A stretch of 64,000 bases of DNA from Ciona savignyi (GCA_000149265.1 CH002949.1:908550-972549), one strand, 5' to 3'; shown: positions 48,901 through 60,782, counted from the stretch's first letter. The notes: a model not told the origin generated them from the sequence alone. Program-made: numbers and translations.

Positions 48901-51575
48901 TTCACACATTTCTTCAATTTAGTAGAACCCATTAATATGCTGGGTTCAGACAATTTCCGTTAAGTGTCTTGCCCAAGGACACAACCGACCAGCTAGCGAA
49001 CAGTTTCGTACATTACCCTTCGGCTGAAAAGCGACGCACTAAACCACCAGGCTAACCCGTCGGACAACTTGATGATTTCATTTTTATCCCATAAATGGTA
49101 CCAGGAGAATATAAAATGGTCAGAATGAACGTTAATAGTGAAAAAATAGCCAGAAAAAAAGCGATAAAACTACACAGCTTAATTTAATTGGGCAAAGTTA
49201 TTTGGGTAGGTAAAAAAACACATTTAATTTTTTGCCAGTTTGCTTCACAGGTAATTACTACCAGTTTTGTATAATATTGTAGCGTACAGAGTTTGCATAT
49301 CGCCAACTGTGCCTTTTTCTTTAATTCTATTTATTTGTGACGTCTCTAGATTCCTGTTCAGTTATCGTGTTGTGATTGGTATATTTTGTTGCTTACGTGT
49401 TTTTCTCGTTTTTCCTATGCTGGCAAGTGCATGTGATTAGTTGCAATACAGGAGTCGAGATGAATGGTTATCGAACCCACAAGTTGATTCGTTACAATAT
49501 CATACTATGTTCAATCAGTTGTTTATGATTCACTGAATTGAATTGTTTACTACAGATGGTAAGGTGAATGCTGTAACGTTCGGATCAGGTACTGGTGGCA
49601 CAATGGCCGGTAAGTTCAATTTATTTATTCAATATAGATTGTTAGTCATTCAGTCTCCCATATAAAATGATTTTTGGCATAATAATGTGTGGGGTTATTA
49701 TTTAATATGGACACTGACATCACACATACCAATCTGCCAGGATGTAATTGACCCAATTTTTAGCTCAGTCAACTTTTTCTTTTCTTTTACAGTTTTTCTA
49801 CAGTTCAAGTTAAAAAAGAAGGGAATCTCAAATTCATTAATATGTCTGGTTTACAGGTGTTGCTACATATTTGAAATCAAAGAATCCAGCAGTTAAAACG
49901 GTTCTTGCTGATCCACAGGTAGTTTAAATCAGACATGATTTTGGTATCTGTTATAATACCTGTACAACATGCTGTATGGATAAATGCTGTATGGATACAT
50001 GATATATATGCCTGGTGGCCTAGGCTTTAACGCCTTTCTACATGTAAATTACATAGACAAATCGTTGGTTCACAGGAGCTTTGAATTGTATTTAATTTAG
50101 TTTTAATACAACCTATTAATCAATTAAGTCCGGCTAGTCTGGTGGTTTAGTGTGACACCTTTCATCCGGAAGGTTGCAGGTTCGAAACTGGTCGCTGGCT
50201 AGTCGGTTGTGTCTTTGGGCAGGGCACTTAACATACATTGCCTGAACCTAGCAAATCAATGGGTCCCACCAAATTGAAGAAACCTGTGTATTATAAACAA
50301 CATACAGCAATAGCTCCGGTAACCCGACTTTGGACGCTAGGTGATCTGACGATTGTCCGTGTGTTAACCCCCTTGGTTTTCCCATTCACGGGGATAAACA
50401 TAAATATTCTATCCTATTCTACGTTCAGGTAATGTTCGCTAAGTGCCTTGTCCTGGGGCACAATTAATTGAACAGCTTGTGACCACTTTAAAAACTTAAA
50501 CAAAACTTAAACTTTTCTCTGAGGTACTTAACAAACATTGCTCCGAAAGTTCTTACAGTGGGGTTTATTTTACTACTGACACTGCAAAAGCTATGGTCAA
50601 TACATATAGGGCACCAGTAAAAAAAAGTAATATATAAATCCTACAATTATGGCAAATCACTTATTTATTTACATGACCATATATTTTTATTTTGTTATTC
50701 ATCAATGGAACTTAGTTACATCCTGTCAGGGCAGCGTATTGTACAAATGGTTCAGTGAAGGCAAGTTGGAGCGCTCAGATGGGTCGTCTATAACAGAGGG
50801 GATCGGCCAGGGTAGGGTGACTGCCAACATGAAAGGAGCTCCAATAGATGAAGCTATTTGTATCTTGGATACCGAAGCAGTTGAAATGGTATTGATTTTC
50901 TTAAGATAGACACATCTATATGGTTTAAGAGTTGTATAACATTAACCGAATAGGAAAATAATCTTTCAATCATTTATCAAATCAGATTTATTGTAGTCCT
51001 AATAAAACTAATTTTTCCTGCAAGAAAACATCTATCGTTCGTGAAGATATGTCTCCATTAGTGGATAAATGCATGGGTGCCTCTAAATACTACAGGACCG
51101 CTTGGATCACTTAGATTGCTATGGAAAGTAATTTTAACCCTGTCCCAAACACTAATCTCAACCCCTGAACTAACTTTAACCCTAACATTAATATCATGGC
51201 TTTTGTAATTACGAAGTATAGTAAGCGATTCAAGCGCATCATGCGATCCAAGCGATCCTGTAGTATTTAGAACAGAGGTACCGGAAATGAATAAGTATAA
51301 TATCTTGAAAACAACAGTCTTAACCCAAACTTTTGATTGAACAGACTTACAGGCTTTTACACGAGGAAGGTTTCTACGTTGGAGCGTCGTCGGGTTTGAA
51401 CGTTGCAGCCGCTGTCAGAGTGGCACAAGACCTTGGACCAGGGAATGTCGTGGTTACCTGTTTATGCGATACAGGCCAGAGATACTTTACACGTCTTTTC
51501 AGTCGATCTTGGCTTGATGAAAAGGGGTTATTAAGCGCTGTTCCTGAACAATACCGATTTTCCCTCACTAGTTAA
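45938..51575 (+). CDS. PLP-dependent cysteine-synthase-like enzyme
   Basis: Ten exons join in frame to 397 residues: 45938-46126, 46214-46245, 46866-46906, 47558-47778, 48429-48518, 48679-48793, 49556-49609, 49857-49918, 50730-50888 and 51345-51575. Fold-type II PLP enzyme of the cysteine synthase / cystathionine beta-synthase family, which makes cysteine-type products by beta-replacement. Seen: IGNTPMIKL near residue 75, the PLP lysine in [10 protein letters not shown], the substrate loop [10 protein letters not shown], the PLP phosphate loop [14 protein letters not shown], and CDTGQRY near the C-terminus (the Ser/Thr side that contacts the pyridine nitrogen). The haem-binding N-terminus and CBS (Bateman) domains of animal cystathionine beta-synthase are absent. 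The first 63 residues hold a hydrophobic stretch ([11 protein letters not shown]), a likely membrane anchor or mitochondrial leader. [17 protein letters not shown] and IDEAI resemble fungal mitochondrial cysteine synthases (yeast Mcy1 type). SINE-A copies sit in introns 6 and 8. Confidence 0.9.
46443..46642. mobile_element. MITE-like element, second copy of 15563-15779 family
   Basis: Left actaaaatgagggaaagaag, gaggg aaactg; right tagtttccttccttcccttc to ctttcttttagt. Core ctaaaccccagaagtaaccc matches the 15.6-kb copy. Intron 2 of the cysteine-synthase-like gene. Confidence 0.65.
48805..49075 (-). repeat. SINE-A copy in intron 6 of the cysteine-synthase-like gene
   Basis: aacataggacattcatgttt to gctaacccgtcggac, inverted; begins about 12 bp after the donor of exon 48679-48793. 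Confidence 0.85.
50130..50425 (+). repeat. SINE-A copy in intron 8 of the cysteine-synthase-like gene
   Basis: ccggctagtctggtggttta, ggttgcaggttcgaaactgg, gggcagggcacttaacatac, tail aaacataaatattctatcct. Confidence 0.85.
51083..51270. mobile_element. MITE-like element, 188 bp
   Basis: Left end ctaaatactacaggaccgct (then tggatca), right end gatccaagcgatcc then tgtagtatttag: inverted repeats of about 25 bp with one mismatch. The core has CCCTAA-like text (actttaaccctaacattaat) similar to the 15563 family core. No clear target duplication. Intron 9 of the cysteine-synthase-like gene. Confidence 0.65.
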
Positions 51576-51949
51576 TCATCTTTGTTCATGTTTTATAGGG
51601 CATTTATCAAAATTAAAATTTAGATTTTTGGCTAAAAAGGATATCTTAAAATACACTTAATTTTATGTTTATTGATTTTACTTAATTGTTAAAGTCAGAT
51701 GTTTTATTTTAATTTCAGAACAATCAAGTGTCTTCCTAATTGTCAATTTAATTTATCGTTTTAATCAAGCCTATATCGGCTTACATTGTGCATTTCTGAT
51801 TGGTGATATTTCACTATGCAATAACACTTCACTATTTAGGAATCGATTAAACATCAGAAACCATTTTTTTTGCATGCTTCTTTATTCAATGATAATTTTT
51901 TATTGTGACAAACCGTTGGAATTAAGCCGTGATCTTACTTCTAAAATGG

Positions 51950-52110
51950 GTTCTACTAAATTAAAGAAACGTGTTAATCATGCACAACACATTGCAATAG
52001 CTCCGGTAACCAGACGTTGAGCGCGAGGTGATCTGACGATCGCCTGTGTGTTAACGCCCTTTGTTTTCCCACTCACGGGTATAAACATAAATATCCCATT
52101 CTTACTACCT
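51950..52110 (+). repeat. SINE-A copy, 3' half
   Basis: atgggttctactaaattaaa, gcacaacacattgcaatagc, gcgcgaggtgatctgacgat, ataaacataaatatcccatt. Confidence 0.8.
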
Positions 52111-52271
52111 AGACAAAAAAATACAATCGAGGCAAAATTGGCTCAGTCGTTTATCGTGGCAAATCCACTATGGTACAACAATTTATTTGTTGAAATGTAG
52201 CGATGATGGACATTTATTTAATAATATTATTTCAACTTGTCCGGTTATGCGAGTGTGGACATTTAATATTT

Positions 52272-52450
52272 TGTCTGGTCGAATAGCTGAGTGGGTTATT
52301 GCGTCGTCAGTCGTCGGCGTCGTAGAAACGAGGCGCTTACGGACATGATCTGAACCTAGTGGATTATTGAATTATACCAAAATTAAAGGAATGTCTCAAT
52401 CGTACACAACAATTGCAATACCCACTGAGCACAGGATAATCTGACTCTTT
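52272..52450 (+). repeat. SINE-A copy, diverged
   Basis: gtctggtcgaatagctgagt, gcgcttacggacatgatctg, aaattaaaggaatgtctcaa. Only partial similarity. Confidence 0.55.
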
Positions 52451-52577
52451 GTGTGGCAAGATTAAGTAAACTAAAATTAGTAACCCAATTGTAAACACCA
52501 AAATTGTATAGAGTATTATTATCCTGGCTGCGGTTCATAAATCCACATCATGGATTTATACACACAGGATAGGATAT

Positions 52578-52862
52578 GTCCGGTCGGTTAGTCTGGCGGA
52601 TAAGTGCGTCGCCTTTCAATCGAACGGTTGCAGGTGCGAAACTGTTCGCCAGCTAGTCGGTTGTGTCCTTAGGCGGGCACTTTACGGACATTGCCTGGAC
52701 CCACCGGAGTAATGGGTTCTACCAAATTGAAGGAACGTGCCCATCATATACAACGGTGGGTAATCCGACGATGGGCGCGAGGTGATCTGACGATTGCTCA
52801 TGCGTTAATCCCCTTGGTTTTCCCAATTACAGGGATAAACATCAATATCCTATCCTATCCTA
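52578..52862 (+). repeat. SINE-A copy, near full length
   Basis: gtccggtcggttagtctggc, cgcctttcaatcgaacggtt, ggacattgcctggacccacc, tail atcaatatcctatcctatcc. Confidence 0.85.
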
Positions 52863-53090
52863 ATACCATGTTAGGAAAATTCGCGAGGTTAAGAAAAAGG
52901 TTGGGGAGTAGGCTTCCTAAACTCGCAGCTGGGGATTTAAGCCCACACCATCGTTAACATGTGGTTTTGTGAGTTTCCCGTTCTTTCTTATGTGTAGTCT
53001 CGACCTGTCTCACTATAATAAGTCTTTTTGTCTCACTTTCATTTAATTTATAATAATTTTCTTTATAAATGCCGAATTTTAAAGAGCATA

Positions 53091-54014
53091 TAGGGGAAGA
53101 GTGGGTAAAATGGGCCCTTTAGTTGCAAATCGGATTTTTTACTGATATAAAGCCCGCTGGACTTAAGTTTTTCATGTGGTGTTACCTAATACCAAAGTCT
53201 TCACACATAACATGTTAACTTTCTAATAATTTTTGTTAAATATATTTTATCAACAAAGAAAAATATTTCGTTAGTGGCCCATTTTAGACAAGGGTGTAGT
53301 CTAAAATGGGCCCCGGCCCGTTTTCGATATTAACATTTCGCTAGATAACAGTATCAATACTCGCTTCCCATATAAACAATGTTATTACTTTTCTTTTTAT
53401 GATGTAGTTGTTTTTTTTAATTTAACACTTTGGATTACAGCAATTATCTTGTTATTTAATACCCAGTTACTAGTATACTAATGCAATAACACCTTGCTAC
53501 TTTAGTGGAAGCATAACTATCAATTCATGTTATTAATAGCATTTAGAAAACCTGTTTAGTTTAATTTGAAACACATAATATGACTGTTAGTGCTAAGTCT
53601 AGCCCCGTTAGTTACCAAATGAACACAGGGGGCCCATATTAGACAGGTGCCAACATACGACTTAAAATCTCTATAAAAAATTCTTTAAAAAATAAGTTTT
53701 ATTACTACCAGTAAAAGTAGGTCTAGGCTATATAGTTCTATTTAACTACAGTAAAAGTTATTTTAGTATTTGCTCTTTTCTATTATATATTAGCAGAAAA
53801 CAAAAATTGCAAATTTAGATTCAGACCTTCTCAAACCGAAATAACTACAGAAAACATTGAGTTTGGTGATTTCACGCTCAAACTTCGGTTTGGAGATTCC
53901 ATAATTTGATATACTGACACTGGTTCTTGCAGAAAATTTTATTCTTCAAAATATATTAAAAATTGGAGGGGGCCCATTTTACCCACGTGGCCCATTTTAC
54001 CCACTTTTCCCCTA
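53091..54014. mobile_element. Inverted-repeat element, 924 bp, TA-flanked
   Basis: Left end taggggaagagtgggtaaaa then tgggccc; right end gcccattttacccactttt then ccccta. The right terminal motif is doubled (cccattttacccac twice). Interior also carries gggcccat and gtctaaaatgggcc. Flanked by ta on each side, as for Tc1/mariner-like insertions. No transposase. It ends 52 bp before the beta4GalT exon at 54067. Confidence 0.75.
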
Positions 54015-54066
54015 TATATACAACAGTACATCCTCAAATCTCGTGTTTCTCAAATTAACGTTTCAG

Positions 54067-55715
54067 ACAAAGAGGTGGTACACTACGTGTGGCAGATGGA
54101 CAAGTTCAACTACAGCATCCCATACTACGATTATATCGGCGGGGTGTTGGGCTTTACTAAGGAACAGTTTTTAATGACTAATGGATTTTCTAATAAATAC
54201 GAGGTAAGGATAATTTTAGTGTTGAAACGACATGTGTTGACTTACCAAAGAAAACTACCGACTGATTATCTGGATAAATAAAAAAATGCGCGCGCATGTA
54301 ATTACTTGACAAATTTCATACAGTTGCGCAACTATTAGGCGATTTTGTAATAATTAGTCGACTGGTTATCGGTCGACTAATTTGGAAAGTTCGTGTGACC
54401 GAAATGTTAAAGCGACCGATTGATATTCAGCCCAGCATTAAAAAACGGTCTGGTCCGACCGAATAGGTTAGTGGGTTACGTCACCTTAAAACGAAGGGTT
54501 GCAGATTCGAAACTGGTCGCCAGCTACTCTGCTGTGTCCTTGGGAAACGTACTTAACGAACATTACCTGAACCTAGCGGAATAATGGATTCTACCAAATT
54601 GAAAGAACGTGTCTATCATACGCAATACATTGCAATAGCTGTGGTAAACCGACGGTGGGCGCGAGGTGATCTGAAGATTGCCCGTGTGTTAACCCTCTTG
54701 ATTTTCCCATCCACAAAGATTTTTTTTACTGAGCCATGGTGTGCTAGTTACTCAGACCGATTTTGTATAGGAGTAGGTAAATGTATCGGTCGCGTCAGCC
54801 ATTCGTCCACACGACCGTGCAAACTATTCACGGGAATAAACATGAATATCCAATCCGATACCCAATTACGCCACATAGTGGTTGAACCAATATTTATTCC
54901 TAGGGCTGGGGAGGGGAGGATGATGATATGATGGAGAGGATCTGGGCTAAAGGTTCCGACGTTTGGAGGACGACGCGGAAGAATATAGCGCGGTATGTGA
55001 CTTGGCGCGGATGAATATAGCGTGGCATTTTCCGTAGCGGGTGAATATAGAGCGGCAGGTTATGTAGCTGGTTTATATAGATATAGCGCGGCATATGAAG
55101 TTGTCTGCCAAATATTTTGGCTTGGCAAATGTAAGAGGCGAATAGTCGTTAAGACTATGTTTATTGAAGGTTGGGTACCTTTTATGCTATTTTGAACACC
55201 TGGATGTGGAGTTCTTTAAAAAGGCTGGTAGGTAATTAAAAGCTACTTTCATATATATATATATACAATGTGGCTGTAAACGTCCTGGTTATTGTGTTAG
55301 CGGGGGACTCGGTTTTTCGAAAAATGTGACTGAACTATTGGGTCGATTGGGGCTGGTAATCTAATTTCCCTACGAATTTTCAACCACCTGGATATAAATG
55401 ACCAAACCAACCAACTCGACTGTGGGCACAAGTTATCCGACAATAACCGTGAACACCCGGATAAAAATAACTTAACTTTCTACCGTAACCATCCTAGCCT
55501 ATATTATATTCTAACTTTAAATTTACCCTCGTAGATATAAAATGATCCCCCACGACCACGATAAAGGGAACCCGATCATTGATGGTGCAGCATTAGCGGA
55601 CTTGTTAAAACATGCAGCTTCTCGCCAGGACTTGGACGGTCTCAGTTCTCTAGAGACTAGAGTAGTATCCGTGCAAAAATACCACACGCATACCCACCTT
55701 AAAGTTCTCAGCTGA
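54067..55715 (+). CDS. Beta-1,4-galactosyltransferase, C-terminal half
   Basis: Golgi type II enzyme family (GT7) that transfers galactose from UDP-Gal to GlcNAc-type acceptors. Three exons: 54067-54203 (MDKFNYSIPYYDYIGGVLGF, FLMTNGFSNKYE), 54904-54992 (GWGGEDDDMMERI), and 55535-55715 (YKMIPHDHDKGNP, DGLSSLETRVVSVQKY, TGA). These cover the acceptor-binding and C-terminal part; WGGEDDD is the family hallmark with the catalytic Asp. Intron phases 0 and 2 fit. The first exon needs a phase 1 partner, but no N-terminal exon is found upstream in 51576-54066. The exon 63551-63670, 8 kb downstream, has exactly the needed phase and content. Either this is the 3' part of that gene displaced in the assembly, or a truncated tandem copy. 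All catalytic residues visible are intact. Confidence 0.85.
54388..54452 (+). repeat. SINE-B copy, partial
   Basis: gttcgtgtgaccgaaatgtt, aaagcgaccgattgatattc, then aaacggtctgg; abuts a SINE-A copy. Confidence 0.6.
54455..54860 (+). repeat. SINE-A copy split by a SINE-B
   Basis: Head gtccgaccgaataggttagt, gggttgcagattcgaaactg, through tgattttcccatccac at 54714. It resumes after the insert as ctattcacgggaataaacat to aatatccaatcc. Confidence 0.8.
54716..54832 (-). repeat. SINE-B inserted in SINE-A
   Basis: Inverted: ttactgagccatggtgtgct to gcgtcagccattcgtccaca and cgaccgtg. It breaks the attcacgggataaac part of the host SINE-A, in the intron between beta4GalT exons. Confidence 0.75.
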
Positions 55716-56324
55716 TTGTATATGAAAATATTGTTTTATTTTTTTTCTAGATTTTTTGCAATTTATTATGAAGTTTCCACTTAGGCCTATAGTTCAGGCT
55801 GATTAAATGTGAGCACATTTCATTACTACAGTGGGTGCAGGCAATATCCGCTTAGTGCAATGACCATGAACAAAATCGAATAGCTTTCGACCACTTTTGA
55901 TTCAGCAACCATTCGGCTAACACGGAAAAACAATTCACTTATATATTCGGTACTACAGTTTGTTGCTGTTTTCTTACCTAAACAAACTATTAAACATTGC
56001 GTTTTACGGCAATATGTCTGACTATACACGGTAAATCAATAAATTGACGTTTTATACGATTGTCGTTATGCCGACTTTTTTGTTGTTTTCTAATTTAAAC
56101 AGATAGTTTGTTGCTCTGAAATTACACATATTTTCAATTTGAATAAAGAAAATCGTGAAAGAAAACAACGCCATCCAAACGATTAGTTTAAGATCTTTAA
56201 ATGGACCTTAATCACCGTTCACTATTAATATAATCTGCCACACAAGAATGAAGTTATGGACACTTTCAATACTACAATTTAAAGTTTTGTGTGACGAAGC
56301 ACGGCATATTACAGCACGTTTATA

Positions 56325-56605
56325 AATTTAGAATAGGATATTCATGTTTTACCCGTGAATGGTAAAACTTGTGAGTTAACACACGGTCAATCGTCAGATG
56401 AACTCACGCCCACGTCAGGTTATCGAAGCTATTTCAGTTTGTTGCATATGATTCAGACCTTGAGTTTAATGGAACCCATTAATCGAACAAGTTCAGGACA
56501 TGCCTGTTAAGTAAAACATTCCCCAAAGACACGACATATTAGCTAGCGACCAGTTTCGAACCTGCAACTTTCGGTTGAACGGCGACACACGAATACACTA
56601 AGCTA
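56325..56605 (-). repeat. SINE-A copy, near full length
   Basis: gaataggatattcatgtttt, gttaacacacggtcaatcgt, ttagctagcgaccagtttcg, aacctgcaactttcggttga. Confidence 0.8.
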
Positions 56606-56764
56606 TTCGATAGGACCGCATGCGATATGTATGGTATTTAGGCCTAGTCTGGTAATTGGAAAACGTTACCTTTGCACGAATACGTAGCCCAGTGTTATCA
56701 CACAGGTAATGGTGTGATACTGGTGGAATTTCATTTTGGGTATTTTCTTTTTTCATCCTGGTCC

Positions 56765-56880
56765 CCGCTTTTAGGGCAATCACTGGCTTCAGGCGATGTC
56801 CGCTATGTGTCTTGTCCAAGGACATAACCAACTAGTTAGCGACCAGATCTAAATCTGTAACCCTTCGACTGAAAAAAGAG
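56765..56880 (-). repeat. SINE-A copy, head part
   Basis: ggcttcaggcgatgtccgct, gtccaaggacataaccaact, agttagcgaccagatctaaa, cccttcgactgaaa. Confidence 0.7.
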
Positions 56881-58607
56881 ACGAAGAACTAAACTCACCA
56901 ATCTATTTGGCACATTATATGAAAAGTATTTGGCACATTATATGGGAAGTAACAGTAAAAAAACAAAAATGTGCTTCCTGAATTGAGTGCTGCTGTCCAG
57001 CCTCTCGTAAAACACATAAGATAAGCACGACCATATATCCGCTATATCCTATTAGGCAGGTTTGCTAAAAGGTAATACATACAATCGTCGGAATATCGCA
57101 AGTGTCTGTTTTGTTTGGGATAATTAGCCCTACTTTACTTTACTGCAACGTTGACCGACCAGTTCGACAACACTGGACCAGGGCAACACCCGTTAAGTGC
57201 CTTTTTGCTTTGTCTAAAAACACAATGGCGCGGTAAGTGGACAAGGTTGGGATCAAATTAGAAACTTTTGCTGTTACAACCGCCACGTCTATCTAATCAG
57301 AAAGCGGCCGATGGAGATAGATATACAGATTAAGCACATCGATTAAATATACTACCAAAACTGGAAAATGTATGATGTAATTTGTAAATGATATTAAAAA
57401 TTAAAACCATTAACAGCTCTAAAATGGCGTCATGTGTGGCACTGTTTCAATTTATATACCGTGGGGGAAAGAGCAAAAGGTTTTTCATGTCTATGTCCTG
57501 GAAAAGGAAGTTTGATAAAGTCACGTTTTAATTCGTAGTCTCCTGTCTGAATGAGTAAGACTGTGGTCAGAATGAAGGCCATTCGTCTTTTATATGTAGT
57601 TATTATAAAATTCTAATTTCTAATAGCCTTTACCAGTACGTGAGCGATATGTAGTCGGCGTAGTCGTAGTTATATATACAGAATTTACCGCGTAAATCGA
57701 CTAAAAACTGAAAAATGAAACTACTTTTGTTGCTGAAACTACTACAATGGATTCTTCGGAAACTGAGGTGTATATACTGTGTAAAATATTTCTAGAGTAG
57801 GTCTATATATAATAGCAGAAGTGTAAACGCAATACTCAGCTGTTTATTGTCCTCTAATTTAGCAGCATTAAGATGTACCAGTTGAAGCATTTTTAACTAT
57901 CTACAATCAAATATGTTTCCAACAAGTCTAGTCTTTAGTAGCTCAACTGTGGACTCGAATTATTATACCATGCAACTAAGCAATTTGCTTTACATTGCTC
58001 CAACCCAGTGGTGTTTGATGAGTCATCGAAATTGAAAGTCATGTCTGATTATCTATGCACTGTAATAGCTCCAGCATCTTGACTGTGGGCATAAGGTGTA
58101 TTACGATATCTGTGAATAGAGCCTGGCTTCCCACCCATATAAATGAACCAACCATCCAAACACTGTAATAGCTCCATCAACTCAACTGTGATATAAGATG
58201 AATTTCTAGACTAGACTGTGGAAATGATCTGTGTTACTATGTAACCAAGTAAGAAAGTTTGCATTGCTCAAACCCAGTAGTATCTAATGAGTTCTTTAAA
58301 TTGAAAGTCATGTTTGATTATCCACACATTGTTAAAGCTCCAGCAACTCGACTGTGGACATGTGGTGTATTATTGTGCACTTGAGTAAGCCACACAAATT
58401 GCCAAGTCTGATTTATCTGATTTTGTATTGTTTACCGTATTTGTGCACCACACAATTTATATTTTCCAGGTGTTGTTTAAAAAATTGTTGAGTATGTGAA
58501 ACTGCCTCAACTGGAATGCTTGTGTCATTATAGCACACCCATAATGACAATATCCAAGCAATTCACCTTATTTTCCGTGCTTGAAGAATAGACAATAATT
58601 CTATCAT

Positions 58608-60053
58608 ATGTTCCCTATCTGTTGTGCCATGAACCCTGAACTGGAGGCAAACAAGGAACTGGTCGATACAGACCATAACAGGGATTCGGTATGCACCACT
58701 CCACCTGTTCCAAATGATTCGGATACTTCAAGTTATAAAGAGGCTGCTACATTGTTACTTCACACTGCAAACCATGAATCAGGGATTTATAAAAAGGCGT
58801 CAGAGGTTGTAGAAAAAGGAGACAAAGAAATATCAACTTCTAAACAAATTTCTGCTACTGAAACTGCCGATCAACTAAATTTTAATGAAATTTCTGGATC
58901 TAAGAATTCCTCTTCTGTTGGGTCCGAAACGTCGAAGGATATTCTCCCAACCTTCAGTGAAACGGGGACTTTCAGTGACTCCTCACCCTCCCCAACCCTC
59001 CCCACATCAGGCGAGACCTTGTACAATGTGGTCAACGAGGACCAACCTCATAATAAGCTTGTGAACGGGGACAAAGCATCATATGATCAACAAAATGATC
59101 CTGAGATCCCAATGAAGAACCATACAGAGGAAACAAGTGCAGATACCACCCATGTAGAAGGTGCTGATACCCCCCATATAGCAGGCTCCGGTACCGTCCT
59201 TAATGGGTCTGTTGAAGTGCAGAGCAATGGGGTTGATAGCCTTTATAATGGGGGTGATGGTCAGATAGTGGAGTCTCAGTCTGATCACATTGATGAGGGT
59301 AACAAACAAGGTATGAGGTGTAAAATAGATATTGCATTGTGAAATTGGTTTATAACTTGATGATTTATCTGGTTGTTGTTACAAGATTCTTGAGCATTTC
59401 ACTTGTATTATATCAGTGTATAGAAGTACGGAAAATATGAGATTAGTATTGCAGTGTGTCTAAAAACAAGACATGACTTACTTTTGAAACTGACATTACT
59501 CATTAAAAATCACCGGTTTGAAGACAGTGCTGGAAAAAAGTGTTACCATCATTCTGTCTGTAATATTACAAAAAAACCTCTACTGTCATTTTAAAATCCA
59601 ACAGGGGAAAGTTTTTGTTTTATTTACATACGCCATTGTTTGGTTTTGATGATGTTATAGGTATTTTTTGTGTTAAATACGCTAATATGAGAAAAAAATT
59701 AAAAAGCTTTTTATATTTTATCAATTTTTTTTTTCTTTGTAAGCGATCGCATTTGTCGGCAAGTCAAGTTTGTGATTTAATTCAATTGATGCCTGTTTCA
59801 CTTAGATGAAGTTCAATTGATTGAGCACGTTGTGGAGCCGGTCCCAGAGGTAGCTGCCGATTCGCTTGAGATTGTAACTACTTTGGACGATGATGTCAAT
59901 GGTGCGCTCGAGGATGACGGGAAACCAATTGGGGAATCCCCGGATTCAAGGTTCATCAAGTTCGACATTGAACTTGGCCGAGGGAGCTTCAAAACTGTCT
60001 ACAAAGGCCTTGATACGGACACTGGAGTGGCTGTGGCTTGGTGTGAATTACAG
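58608..60053 (+). CDS. WNK-type serine/threonine kinase, 5' exons
   Basis: WNK kinases sense chloride and osmotic stress and activate SPAK/OSR1 kinases that control cation-chloride cotransporters. Two exons: 58608-59310 (ATG; a second in-frame ATG at 58626) and 59806-60053, joined in phase 1, giving 317 codons. The first about 270 residues are acidic, Ser/Thr/Asn-rich and unstructured, as in other WNKs. Then the kinase starts: [31 protein letters not shown] places a lysine in the glycine loop, and VAVAWCELQ has Cys where other kinases have the ATP-binding lysine; together these define WNKs. The second exon ends at a donor (caggtgaa) right after this motif, phase 0. The rest of the kinase is not in the window: 730 bp of intron follow, then an N gap, then unrelated beta4GalT exons. 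Confidence 0.9.
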
Positions 60054-60782
60054 GTGAATAACATAGCTGTGATTTAGTACACAGGCGGAGAGTTTTAAAA
60101 TGTTGCCTGGTTGCGAATGCAACAACACGGGCAGTAGATAGTTTCGGCGGCATCCTTTCCCAGGAAATTTTTGTTCATTTTAACACTTAAATTAGACGTA
60201 TCATAGCTGTGATTTCTAGGAATAGTGTTGTAATCTACGAATATATAAAGTAAAATTTTGAATCCTAAAAAAGTCAATTATTCTACTTTACATTTCTATT
60301 GTCATCCCTATTACTAGGGCAACTATTCCTGTATATGCAAAACTAGTCCTACTATTTAAAATAGATAAAACAGAATAGAATTACAAGTAGAAAAATCAGT
60401 TTTTCCAAATCTTCTAATTGTTGTTCCATGTGAGCGTTAATGTTCCATTTATAATTTTTTATCTGTTCCGGTATGCAGAAGTTCTGATAATATGGCAAAG
60501 GTTTATTTTTTTTAGAAGAAAAACTTTTTGTCTTTGTATTTAATCCGTAATGTAAAAATATTTTTAATGCTTACAGTGGTTAGTTTTATCAACTTAACTG
60601 TATGGATTACAGATCTAATTCAGTGTGTCTATATAAGTGGTTAAAGTCCAGAAAGCTTATCAATTTTATACAAAACATCACGCGATCTTAGATTGTTTGG
60701 GACATATGCTTCTCAGTGTATAGGAACGTTTGTATCTCTTTGATGAGTCACATGGATATGCTTAGCCCGCATTAATAACATC

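Larger units (their letters stand above)
51576..54066. other. Region between cysteine-synthase-like gene and beta4GalT exons
   Basis: Holds SINE-A copies at 51950, 52272 and 52578 and an inverted-repeat element at 53091. I searched it for the missing 5' exons of the downstream beta4GalT and found none. Confidence 0.5.
55716..58607. other. Intergenic region between beta4GalT 3' end and WNK
   Basis: Contains SINE-A copies at 56325 and 56765 and, at 58000-58400, three loosely similar blocks (tgcactgtaatagctccagc, aactcaactgtg) that look like old SINE-A middle sections. No exons seen. Confidence 0.5.

Noticed and set aside
51576-54066. Missing 5' exons of the first beta4GalT
   Set aside because: I scanned for the FRNR and DVD exon motifs in all frames and found nothing convincing.
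58000-58400. Three similar blocks as a tandem gene or RNA array
   Set aside because: They share only the old middle words of SINE-A; best read as decayed SINE copies.
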